Positions 24,451 through 31,740 of a DNA stretch of 34,988 nucleotides are shown piece by piece. This stretch comes from Deltaproteobacteria bacterium (GTDB lineage: Bacteria; Myxococcota_A; UBA796; GCA-2862545): assembly GCA_011376105.1 (NCBI GenBank), contig DRPG01000170.1, positions 1-34,988 of the forward strand, given 5' to 3'. A model generated the notes under the pieces. That model ran no database searches and was not told the origin of the DNA. It saw only the letters and a list, made by a program, of their open reading frames with translations. Both the position numbers and the translations under genes were made by a program. Numbering within the stretch: position 1 is the stretch's first letter; each line of letters opens with the position of its first letter.

Positions 24451-24747
24451 ATGGATCTCGAGCGGATCCGGATCGCAGTGCGCCATGATCTACGCTCGCC
24501 CCTCTCGGTGATCGTCGGTCGGGCCGATCTGCTGCTGGAGGGGATGGCGGATCCTCTGACCCCCCGACAACGACACTCGGTGCAGGCGATCCTCCGGGCC
24601 GCTGAGCGGATCCAGGACCTGCTCGACGAGATCGTGGTGCACACCACACCCGACGAGCCACCCGACGAGCTGCCCGACGAGCTGCCCGACGAGCCACCCG
24701 ACGAGCCACCCGACGAGCTGCCCGACGAGCTGCCCGACGAGGGGTGA
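24451..24747 (+). CDS. Stand-alone histidine-kinase DHp (HisKA) domain with PDE-repeat tail
   Basis: 98 aa with an excellent Shine-Dalgarno (GGAGG, 4-nt spacer). Residues 8-62 match a HisKA dimerisation/phosphoacceptor domain: H-box VRHDLRSPLSVIVGRADLLL with H12, then a second helix (QRHSVQAILRAAERIQDLLDEIV). There is no HATPase domain, sensor or membrane segment. The tail (about 65-98) is a 4-residue repeat, PDE(P/L), from a 12-bp DNA repeat, giving a highly acidic Pro-rich tail. It cannot phosphorylate itself, so it may be a histidine phosphotransfer protein, or a dimerisation decoy for another kinase. The next gene encodes a receiver fused to a DNA-binding domain, the natural partner. A truncated kinase is the alternative, but no kinase remnant follows the tail. 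Confidence 0.78.
   Translation: MDLERIRIAVRHDLRSPLSVIVGRADLLLEGMADPLTPRQRHSVQAILRAAERIQDLLDEIVVHTTPDEPPDELPDELPDEPPDEPPDELPDELPDEG
24649..24741. repeat. 12-bp tandem repeats encoding PDE(P/L)
   Basis: Seven full 12-bp units and a partial eighth start at 24649. Units are CCCGACGAGCCA (A) or CCCGACGAGCTG (B) in the order A B B A A B B, suggesting growth by duplication of a larger ABBA-like block. The repeat keeps the frame and ends with the stop of the DHp-only gene. Confidence 0.9.
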
Positions 24748-24910
24748 GCCGCGGGCGGTGGCGATGCCCATGGGCCCGGTGGCTCCTTCCCCCAACCAGG
24801 GCCGGAACGTCCCTCGATCCGGGCCACGGAGAGGATATGCGCCTCGGTCATGTCCATCGACCACCTGGCCCAATACAGGGGTGGGGTGAGGGGCGGGGGG
24901 CGTCGCGGAC

Positions 24911-25516
24911 ATGGCGCGAAGGAAGAACGACAGCTCGAGCCCCATCTACTACACGACCCACCAGGTCGCGGGGTTCCTCGGTGTGTCGTTGCCGACGGTG
25001 GTCAACTGGGTGAACTCGAAGCGCCTTCGGGCCCACCGCACCCCGGGCGGGCACCGCCGGATCGCGCACAACGACATCATCGCGTTCGCCCGGGAGCACG
25101 ACTACCCGCTGGCCCCCGAGCTGCTGAATGCACCAGGGGATCGGGCGCGGATCCTGGTGGTCGACGACGAGAACGACTTCTCGGAGATGGTGCGGGACTA
25201 CCTCGTCATCAAGGGGGACTTCGAGGTGGAGATCGCCGACTCCGGGTTCCAGGCCGGCTTCGCCGTGGCGCGCTTCAAGCCCGATCTCATCCTGATGGAT
25301 CTGCTGATGCCTGACATGGATGGCTTCGAGGTCCACCGGACCCTGCGCAGCGATCCCGACACCCGCCACGTGCCGGTGATCGCCTGCACCGCGTTCCGCG
25401 ATCCCTCGATCAACCAGAGGATCGCAGAGGAGTCCTTCGATGGCTTCGTCGAGAAGCCCCTGAAGCTGGACGCGCTGCTGGAGCTGATCCGGGAGAAGCT
25501 CGGGATCAGCTCCTGA
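24911..25516 (+). CDS. MerR/excisionase-type HTH fused to a response-regulator receiver
   Basis: 201 aa. Residues 12-66 are a MerR/BldC-like winged HTH (YTTHQVAGFLGVSLPTVVNW, RTPGGHRRI, IIAFAREHDYPL). Residues 79-200 are a complete receiver: acidic pair D85/D86 in VVDDEND, phosphoacceptor D130 in LILMDLLMPDMDG, Thr in ACTAF and Lys in VEKPLK. The usual receiver-first order is reversed. Phosphorylation would be expected to change DNA binding or dimerisation. The start ATG 24911 has only a G-rich stretch upstream. The upstream neighbour is the DHp-only protein, a plausible phosphodonor; the gap is about 160 bases, so co-transcription is possible but unproven. Convergent with xdhC. Confidence 0.88.
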   Translation: MARRKNDSSSPIYYTTHQVAGFLGVSLPTVVNWVNSKRLRAHRTPGGHRRIAHNDIIAFAREHDYPLAPELLNAPGDRARILVVDDENDFSEMVRDYLVIKGDFEVEIADSGFQAGFAVARFKPDLILMDLLMPDMDGFEVHRTLRSDPDTRHVPVIACTAFRDPSINQRIAEESFDGFVEKPLKLDALLELIREKLGISS

Positions 25517-25520
25517 GCCC

Positions 25521-26369
25521 TCAGGAGGGGGGCCTGTCCCACAGGGGAGGGCTCGCCTGGCCGTCCCCGCCCCGGGCCGGGAGCGGCAAGGCTGAGAGCG
25601 GCAGCGGGGGACGATCGGCACGCCTACGCACCCGCACCAGCTCCGCTGCGATCGCCACGGCGATCTCAGCGGGGGTCTCAGCCCCCAGATCGAGCCCCAC
25701 CGGCGCAGACAGCTTGCGGAACAACGCCTCGGGCACACCGGCGGCCCGGTACCGGACGAAGAACCGGGCGACCTTGGCCCGGCTGCCGATCATGCCGATC
25801 CAGGCACAGGTCTTGGGCAGCAGGATCTCGACCAGATCCTGATCGAGCCGGTGATCATGAGTGACGACGAGCCAGTGAGCGTGAGGATCGTCGTCCAGGG
25901 CCCGCGCATAGGCGAGGGGATCCTGGGTGTGGAGGGTGGCGTGGGGAAAGGCCTCGGGGAGCGCCAGCTCATCTCGCTCGTCCACGATGGTCACGTCGAA
26001 GTCCAGCGCGTGCAGCAGCGGGACGGTGGCCCGTGCGACGTGGCCGGCGCCGAACACCACCATCGGGACCCGGCTCTGGATTGGATCGATGTAGACCTCC
26101 ATGCGTCCGCCGCAGCACATGCCCAGATCCTGGGTGAGGTGGACCGCCAGCCGCTCAGGGCGCCCCGCCTCGATCGCTCCGATCGCGGCCCGGCGGGCGC
26201 GGTGCTCGAGCGCACCCCCACCGATCGTGCCCACGATGCTGTCGTCCTCGTAGACCAGCATCCGTGCGCCGCTGGCGCGGGGGGTGGAGCCTCCGACCCC
26301 GATCACGGTCACGAGCGCTGCGCGGCGACCGGTGCGCCGGGCCTCAGCAGCGGCAGCAAACACGTCCAT
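25521..26369 (-). CDS. XdhC/CoxI-family molybdenum-cofactor accessory protein
   Basis: 282 aa. XdhC proteins bind and help sulfurate molybdenum cofactor for xanthine dehydrogenase-type enzymes. N-terminal XdhC_CoxI motifs: GVGGSTPRASGARMLV, GTIGGGALEHRA and LGMCCGGRMEVYI. The C-terminal Rossmann domain includes VVFGAGHVARATVPLL, VTHDHRLDQDLVEILL, IGMIGSRAKVARF and PVGLDLGAETPAEIAVAIAAEL. No molybdenum hydroxylase subunit genes are nearby, so its client is elsewhere. The Pro-rich tail beyond about 255 appears unstructured. It ends 4 bases from the convergent HTH-REC gene, leaving no room for a separate terminator. Confidence 0.9.
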   Translation of the reverse strand: MDVFAAAAEARRTGRRAALVTVIGVGGSTPRASGARMLVYEDDSIVGTIGGGALEHRARRAAIGAIEAGRPERLAVHLTQDLGMCCGGRMEVYIDPIQSRVPMVVFGAGHVARATVPLLHALDFDVTIVDERDELALPEAFPHATLHTQDPLAYARALDDDPHAHWLVVTHDHRLDQDLVEILLPKTCAWIGMIGSRAKVARFFVRYRAAGVPEALFRKLSAPVGLDLGAETPAEIAVAIAAELVRVRRRADRPPLPLSALPLPARGGDGQASPPLWDRPPS

Positions 26370-26453
26370 CCCGCGATCCTAACCTGACGAGCGGCAGGTG
26401 GGCGTCATCGCGAAGCACCGGGTAAGGAAGCGGAGATCTGCGGGTCTCCAGGC

Positions 26454-26514
26454 GGGGTGATCGGGGTGATCGGGGTGATCGGGGTGATCGGGCTGATCGG
26501 GCTGATCGGGCTGA
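26454..26514. repeat. 9-bp tandem repeats at the start of the propeller gene
   Basis: Four copies of GGGGTGATC (26454-26489) are followed by GGGCTGATC twice and a partial copy. In the reading frame they encode (G)VI/(G)LI tripeptides. Each of the first four copies carries an in-frame GTG preceded by GGG, so several start codons are possible. The array has a multiple-of-three period and would not shift the frame by slippage. Confidence 0.9.
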
Positions 26515-28463
26515 GAAGGGGGCAGGCCCGGGGAGCGCCCTGGGTGTTGTGGGGGCTGGCTGAGGCTCCTCCAGGGCTGCTGGGCCCGCAGGGCTTGCTG
26601 GAGCTGTTGCCGGGGCTGGGCCCGCGCCTGGCGGCTCCGGGGCCGTTGCCGGGGCTGGGCCCGCGCCTGGCGGGTCTGGGGCTGTTGCTGAGCCTGGGGC
26701 CGCTGCTAGGCCCCCTGGGGCCGCTGCTAGGCCCCCTGGGGCCGCTGCTGGGCCAGGAGGCCCTCGGTCAGAGCACCCCGGGGCCCATGGAGGCCTGGCG
26801 CTCGGTCGGCCCCCCCGGGATCCGGGATCTGGTGGACGTCGCGATCCATCCCGAGCGTCCAGGCACCTGGGTGGGGATCACCGCCACGGGGGGGGTCTGG
26901 CACAGCCGCGACGCTGGGCTGTCGTGGCACGAGATCCTCGCCCCGATCCCCGGCATGCTGTCCTCCGACGAGGATCGCCTGATCGATGTCGAGGGGCGCC
27001 TCGGGGAGCTCACCGGAGCGCCCGAGCTCCTCGACGGCTCAGATCTGACCGGAGGCGACCTCGAGGCCTACGAGGATGAGCTTGCAGAGCTGGAGGCCGC
27101 GGCCCGGGACGCCGCCGCTCAGCTCCAGTCGGAGCTGGAGGGGGATCCATGGTTCTTGCAGGCCGATCCTGACGAGATCGAGACCCGCCCCCGGGTGCGC
27201 TTCTCCTCCGGAGGGGATCTGCTGGTGGCGCGTCGTGACGGGCTGCTCCGCCAGGACGCTGAGCGCCTCGGGGAGATCCGGGCGTGGTCGGCGCTGCTCG
27301 ACACCCCGGTCACCTCGGTGGCGGAGCTGGGCGGGGCCGACGGACCTGGCTCCTTGGTGATCGGCTCCCCCGGGGGCGTGTTCGGCTCCCTGGGGGCCCT
27401 CGGCCTGGTCCCACTGGTGCCGGAGCTGGAGGGGATCGCGATCCATGATCTGGTGCAGGATCGGGGGCTGTTCATCGCCTCCGACGCGGGCCTGTGGCGG
27501 GTGGTCCCCGGCAGAGCCCCCGAGCAGCTCGCGACCGGGGAGGTGCTCACCGCACGATGGATCGGGGGACGGGGGTCCGACGCCCTGGGGCCCGCCGTGG
27601 TGATCGGGAGATCCCGGGGCCTGGGGCGGATCGAGGGCGTCTCCGGAGCCCCTGAGGTGCAGGTCGCGGCGCTCGCCGGCGTGCGCTCGATCGCGCTCCA
27701 TCCCGACGGAGGCTTGATCGCAGCGTCGCTGCAGGGTGTGTTCCGCTCGACGGACGGGGTGACCTGGGTCCCCTGGGGGCGGGGCCTGGCCGGCGGGATC
27801 GGGGGCGAGGTCCCACGGGTGGTGTCGCGGGGATCGGTGGTGCTGCTGGCCTCCTCTGAGGGGCTTCACCAGCTGGGGGAGCATCGCCCGGACGCGTTGC
27901 TCGTGGGTCCCGTCCCCTGGATCCCGCTGTCGGTGCTGCTAGAGGCCAGCCTCGCCCGCCCCGGGCTGACAGCTCGCCCCGGGACGCGGTGGATCGCCGC
28001 TGTGATGCCGCAGATCACCGCAAGCTACCAGCGCCGCGACGAGCGCGGGAGCGCCTGGGACACCGACAGCTGGACCACACAGGGGGTTCAGGGCTACTGG
28101 CTCGCGGCGATGAGCCTCACCTGGAGGCCGGGCCGGGCGAGCACCTCCTCCGGTGACGATCCGCTCCAGGTCTTCACGATCGGGGATGATCTGGTGGTCG
28201 ACGACGGGATCTCCCCCGCCGTGTTGTTCGGGCGTGTCTCCCGGAGCGCGATCCGGTACCGCGATGAGCTCGCGGCACAGATCAGCGGCCTCTACCGGAC
28301 CCGACAGGCCCTCGCTGCTGGTCGCGCCGATCCTCGGCGGCGCACGCTGCTGCAGCGGGTCCAGCTCCAGCTGCAGCTAGACGAGGTGGAGGCTCAGCTC
28401 GATGCCTTGACCCATGGGGTCGTGAGCGCCCGCGCCGCGACCCATCCTGATCCGATACCTTGA
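26457..28463 (+). CDS. Probable exported beta-propeller (BNR/Asp-box-like) protein; start uncertain
   Basis: Up to 668 aa. The main body has Asp-box-like motifs, VWHSRDAGLSWHEIL and VFRSTDGVTWVPWG, plus sliding blade repeats (VDVAIHPERPGTWVGIT, SIALHPDGGLIAASLQG, IHDLVQDRGLFIASDAGLWRV), as in sialidase/YCF48-like propellers. The C-terminal about 40 residues are coiled coil (LQRVQLQLQLDEVEAQLDAL). The first about 100 residues are built from 9-, 21- and 39-bp DNA repeats and read as hydrophobic Leu/Gly/Pro peptides (LGPLLGPLGPLLG). Part may act as signal sequence, or translation may begin near residue 110 (MEAWRSVG). The next gene encodes an exported HhH protein with a 17-base gap, so both may work in the cell envelope. 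Confidence 0.65.
   Translation: MIGVIGVIGVIGLIGLIGLRRGQARGAPWVLWGLAEAPPGLLGPQGLLELLPGLGPRLAAPGPLPGLGPRLAGLGLLLSLGPLLGPLGPLLGPLGPLLGQEALGQSTPGPMEAWRSVGPPGIRDLVDVAIHPERPGTWVGITATGGVWHSRDAGLSWHEILAPIPGMLSSDEDRLIDVEGRLGELTGAPELLDGSDLTGGDLEAYEDELAELEAAARDAAAQLQSELEGDPWFLQADPDEIETRPRVRFSSGGDLLVARRDGLLRQDAERLGEIRAWSALLDTPVTSVAELGGADGPGSLVIGSPGGVFGSLGALGLVPLVPELEGIAIHDLVQDRGLFIASDAGLWRVVPGRAPEQLATGEVLTARWIGGRGSDALGPAVVIGRSRGLGRIEGVSGAPEVQVAALAGVRSIALHPDGGLIAASLQGVFRSTDGVTWVPWGRGLAGGIGGEVPRVVSRGSVVLLASSEGLHQLGEHRPDALLVGPVPWIPLSVLLEASLARPGLTARPGTRWIAAVMPQITASYQRRDERGSAWDTDSWTTQGVQGYWLAAMSLTWRPGRASTSSGDDPLQVFTIGDDLVVDDGISPAVLFGRVSRSAIRYRDELAAQISGLYRTRQALAAGRADPRRRTLLQRVQLQLQLDEVEAQLDALTHGVVSARAATHPDPIP
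26606..26757. repeat. 29-bp direct repeat and 21-bp tandem repeats in the propeller gene
   Basis: A 29-bp sequence starting GTTGCCGGGGCTGGGCCCGC occurs at 26606-26634 and 26645-26673, 39 bp apart. Then GGGGCCGCTGCTAGGCCCCCT occurs at 26696-26716 and 26717-26737, with a diverged third copy from 26738. All periods are multiples of three. Confidence 0.85.
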
Positions 28464-28480
28464 GACCGCCCGGAGGAACC

Positions 28481-29347
28481 GTGACCCTGTCCCTGGGGAG
28501 CCGCACAGCGCTGCTCTTGTTGCTCTCGAGCCGTGTCGCCCACGGCGCAGATCGCCTGCTGCTCAACGAGGCCACCGAGCCCCAGCTCGCCGCCCTCGAG
28601 CAGATCGATCACCCCGAAGCCGCCGCGATCGTCGCGCTACGCAACGTCCGGGGACGGCTGTCGAGCGTGGAGGAGCTCCGGGTCCTGGGGCTGACCGATC
28701 CAGAGCTCCAGTCGATCCGCTCCCGCACCGCGGTGGCGATCCAGGTGCCGGATCTTGCCCTTGGGTCCGCCTCCTTCGAGAGCCCAGAGGCGGTGTTGGA
28801 GCACTTCTCCGCCGAGCCCACCATCCGCGAGGTCCACCAGTGGGCCAACGACTACGCCAACCTCAGCCCCCGGCAGGTCGAGCGCTGGCTGGCGCAGTCG
28901 GTCACCTTCGCCACCCTGCCGCAGGTCAGCCTCGAGTGGAAGCTCCGCGACGACTGGGATCAGGGCTTTGAGTACCTCAACCTCGACGGCGCCGAGCTGA
29001 TCCCGGGCGAGGATCCGGTCGCGGTGATCAACGACGCCGATCAGGGTCAGTACCAGGAGTACAAGGTCAAGCTGGTCTGGGATCTCGACAAGCTCATCAT
29101 GAGCTCCGAGCGCATCCGGGTGATCAACGAGGCCCAGGACATCGTCAAGCTGCGCGACAGCGTCTTGTCCGAGGTCACCCGGCTGTACTTCGAGCGCCGC
29201 AGGCTGCAGGTCGAGCAGCTGCTGGCGCCTGAGCCCGACACCCTGGCCCGGGTGCGCCGGCAGCTGCGCCTGATGGAGCTCACCGCCAACATCGACGCGC
29301 TGACCGGGGGAGCCTTCTCCGCTGGCCTGGACCGATCAGGGCGGTGA
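28481..29347 (+). CDS. Exported helix-hairpin-helix (ComEA-like) protein
   Basis: 288 aa from GTG 28481, which follows GGAGGAACC; the track's TTG 28460 has no Shine-Dalgarno. A signal peptide is clear (SLGSRTALLLLLSSRVAHGA, cut before DRLLL). Residues about 22-80 are a tandem helix-hairpin-helix like ComEA (NEATEPQLAALEQIDHPEAAAIVALR, here cited for its 'N-x-A-x-x-x-x-L' start, then GRLSSVEELRVLGLTD). HhH domains of this type bind DNA backbone, or in other proteins serve as protein-protein modules. The rest (about 95-288) is helical and ends in coiled coil (EVTRLYFERRRLQVEQLL, RRQLRLMELTANIDAL). It is probably co-transcribed with the propeller gene and may precede guaA in the same transcript. 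Confidence 0.75.
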   Translation: MTLSLGSRTALLLLLSSRVAHGADRLLLNEATEPQLAALEQIDHPEAAAIVALRNVRGRLSSVEELRVLGLTDPELQSIRSRTAVAIQVPDLALGSASFESPEAVLEHFSAEPTIREVHQWANDYANLSPRQVERWLAQSVTFATLPQVSLEWKLRDDWDQGFEYLNLDGAELIPGEDPVAVINDADQGQYQEYKVKLVWDLDKLIMSSERIRVINEAQDIVKLRDSVLSEVTRLYFERRRLQVEQLLAPEPDTLARVRRQLRLMELTANIDALTGGAFSAGLDRSGR

Positions 29348-29399
29348 GTTAGAGCACCATCCCGGTGGGCTTGAGACCCGCCACAGCTCGGGCTCGCCA

Positions 29400-30929
29400 G
29401 TGCAACACCAGACCGTGTGGATCCTCGACTTTGGCAGCCAATACACCCAGCTGATCGCACGGCGGATCCGAGAGCTGGGGGTGTACTGCGAGATCCGTCC
29501 CTGCACCGACATCGCCCCCGATGCGCTGCCTGAGGATGTCGTCGGGCTGGTCCTGTCGGGGGGCCCGGCGAGCGTGCTGGGCACCGACGCCCCTGCGTTC
29601 GATGCGCGCTGGCTGCACACGTCGGTCCCCACCCTCGGGATCTGCTATGGCATGCAGCTGCTGGCGCTGGAGCTCGGGGGCACGGTGCACCGGGGGCGGA
29701 CCCGGGAGTATGGCCTGGCCCACCTCGAGCTCTCCGACGAGCCCGGGCCGCTGCTGGTCGACTTCGAGGGTGGAGACGCGGTGTGGATGAGCCACGGCGA
29801 TCACGTCGAGCGGCCTCCACCGGGCTTCCGGATCTCAGCGCGATCGGGGGAGGTGATCGCGGCGATCAGCGGTGAAGATGGTCGGAGCTTCGGGCTGCAG
29901 TTCCACCCCGAGGTCACCCACTCCGAGCACGGCAGCGAGCTGATCCGGCGCTTCGTGATCGACGTGTGCGGGGCGGTGGGGGACTGGACCCCGGGGTCGT
30001 TCGTCGAGGAGCAGGTCGAGCGGATCCAGGCCCTGGTGGGGGAGGCCACGGTCCTGTGCGGGCTGTCCGGTGGGGTCGACTCCTCGGTCACCGCGGCCCT
30101 GCTACACCGGGCGCTGGGTGATCAGCTCGTGTGCATCTTTGTCGACAACGGGCTGCTGCGGGAGGGCGAGGCCGAGGCCGTCCGGCGGGAGTTCTCCGAG
30201 TACCAGCTGCGGATCGTCGATGCCTCCGAGCGGTTCCTGGATGCGCTGCAGGGCGTCACCGATCCCGAGACCAAGAGGAAGCAGATCGGGGAGCTGTTCG
30301 TGCGGGTGTTCGAGGCTGAGGCCGCCACCCTGCCCGACGCACGGTTTCTCGCCCAGGGCACGCTGTATCCAGACGTGATCGAGTCGGTCAGCGTGCGGGG
30401 TCCCTCGGCGATGATCAAGAGCCACCACAACGTGGGGGGGCTGCCCGAGCGGATGAGCCTGTCGCTGATCGAGCCCCTGCGGGAGCTGTTCAAGGACGAG
30501 GCCCGGGCGGTGGGGGAGGTGCTGGGCCTGTCCGAGGCCCGGATCTGGCGCCAGCCCTTCCCGGGCCCGGGCCTGGCGGTGCGGTGCCTCGGGGCGCTGT
30601 CCCGGCCCCGGCTGGCGGCCCTGCGTCGAGCCGACGCGATCGTGCGCGAGGAGATCGCCGCAGCGGGCCTCGAGCGCTCGATCTGGCAGTCCTTTGTGGT
30701 GCTGCTGCCGGTCCGCAGCGTCGGCGTCATGGGGGACGAGCGCACCTACGAAGAGGCGGCGGTGATCCGCGCGGTCCGCAGCCATGATGGCATGACCGCC
30801 GACTGGGTGCAGCTGCCCTACGAGCTGTTGGGGCGAATGTCCAGCCGGATCATCAACGAGGTTGAGGGGATCAACCGGGTGGCCTACGACGTCTCGTCCA
30901 AGCCCCCCGCCACCATCGAGTGGGAGTAG
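29400..30929 (+). CDS. guaA: GMP synthase (glutamine-hydrolysing)
   Basis: 509 aa, typical length, GTG start. It converts XMP to GMP using glutamine and ATP. The class I amidotransferase half has the Cys nucleophile in LGICYGMQLLALELGG and the His-Glu pair in FHPEVTHSEHG. The ATP-pyrophosphatase half has the P-loop LSGGVDSSVTAALLH. The dimerisation domain is also intact (FPGPGLAVRCLG, RIINEVEGINRVAYDVSSKPPATIEWE, quoted from its two ends). The start has only a weak Shine-Dalgarno. It lies 52 bases after the HhH gene on the same strand and is convergent with the MBL gene. Confidence 0.97.
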   Translation: MQHQTVWILDFGSQYTQLIARRIRELGVYCEIRPCTDIAPDALPEDVVGLVLSGGPASVLGTDAPAFDARWLHTSVPTLGICYGMQLLALELGGTVHRGRTREYGLAHLELSDEPGPLLVDFEGGDAVWMSHGDHVERPPPGFRISARSGEVIAAISGEDGRSFGLQFHPEVTHSEHGSELIRRFVIDVCGAVGDWTPGSFVEEQVERIQALVGEATVLCGLSGGVDSSVTAALLHRALGDQLVCIFVDNGLLREGEAEAVRREFSEYQLRIVDASERFLDALQGVTDPETKRKQIGELFVRVFEAEAATLPDARFLAQGTLYPDVIESVSVRGPSAMIKSHHNVGGLPERMSLSLIEPLRELFKDEARAVGEVLGLSEARIWRQPFPGPGLAVRCLGALSRPRLAALRRADAIVREEIAAAGLERSIWQSFVVLLPVRSVGVMGDERTYEEAAVIRAVRSHDGMTADWVQLPYELLGRMSSRIINEVEGINRVAYDVSSKPPATIEWE

Positions 30930-30962
30930 GCGGGGCGTGCCCCCGGGGCCCGCAGCCGGCGC
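30930..30962. terminator. Short convergent gap between guaA and the MBL gene
   Basis: The 33-base gap holds overlapping G/C dyads (GGGGCGTGCCCC and GGGGCCCGC) usable from either strand, with no T-run. It is the only place where transcription of both convergent genes could end. Confidence 0.3.
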
Positions 30963-31724
30963 TCAAGGCCCCGAGCCCCAGGCGTCGAGATCGGCGGCCC
31001 GACGCACGGCGACCCCGGTGCGGGCCACGGTGGCGATCGCCGCCGAGGCGTCGACCCCGGGGTAGAGGTGGGTCAGCCACAGCTCCCGGGGTCGGGCCGC
31101 GTCTGCGATGGCGGCGACGTCCGAGGGGGTGAGGTGGCCCGGGATGGGGTCGCTGTCTGGCGCTGCACACTCACAGACGAGCAGATCGACGTTGTGGGCG
31201 AGCCGTGCCAGGGCCTCGCTGGGGCCGGTGTCTCCGGAGAACACGATGGCCGCACCGTCGGCCTCGAGCCGGAGGTGGAGCGCGCTGGCGCCGTGGTTCG
31301 CGGGCTGAGTGTGGAGCACGAGGTTGTCTAGATCCCGGGTCGCTCCGCCGTCGAGGGGTAGCTCATGGATCACGATCTGCCCCCTGCCCGGCGTGATCCA
31401 CTTGCCCCAGGCCGCGGTCAGGCGCTCGAAGAAGTCGGCGAAGCCCTGGCCCGCCCAGATGGGGTAGTCGCGCCGGCGGGGGGGCGGACCCACCCGCATG
31501 CTAAACAGCAGCGGCACCAGATCTGCGCAGTGATCGGGGTGGTGGTGGGAGTAGATCCCGCCGGCGAGGGTTCGGGGATCGATGCCTGCAGCGCTGCAGC
31601 GCTGCAGCGTGCCGCTGCCTCCGTCGATCAGCCAGGCGCTGTTGCCCACCTGCACCAGCAGCCCACACGAGCCCCGGTGGGGATCGGGGACGCTGGTGCC
31701 CGAGCCCAGGAGGGTGAGCCTCAA
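30963..31724 (-). CDS. Metallo-beta-lactamase-fold hydrolase (RNase Z-like subgroup)
   Basis: 253 aa from TTG 31724 (M-RLTLLGSGTSVPDP), the first plausible start after the upstream gene; the 369-aa track ORF overlaps that gene and is not all coding. The MBL motifs are complete: HHHPDH in IYSHHHPDHCADLV, His in QPANHGAS, Asp in VFSGDTGPSEAL and His in LWLTHLYPG. The start LLGSGTSVP and the order of motifs resemble RNase Z/ElaC and related phosphodiesterases, but the flexible exosite arm of true RNase Z is absent. It probably hydrolyses a phosphodiester or thioester. The start is 16 bases after the stop of the TPR gene, suggesting coupling. Confidence 0.82.
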   Translation of the reverse strand: MRLTLLGSGTSVPDPHRGSCGLLVQVGNSAWLIDGGSGTLQRCSAAGIDPRTLAGGIYSHHHPDHCADLVPLLFSMRVGPPPRRRDYPIWAGQGFADFFERLTAAWGKWITPGRGQIVIHELPLDGGATRDLDNLVLHTQPANHGASALHLRLEADGAAIVFSGDTGPSEALARLAHNVDLLVCECAAPDSDPIPGHLTPSDVAAIADAARPRELWLTHLYPGVDASAAIATVARTGVAVRRAADLDAWGSGP

Positions 31725-31740
31725 CAGAGCACGGCGGAGC

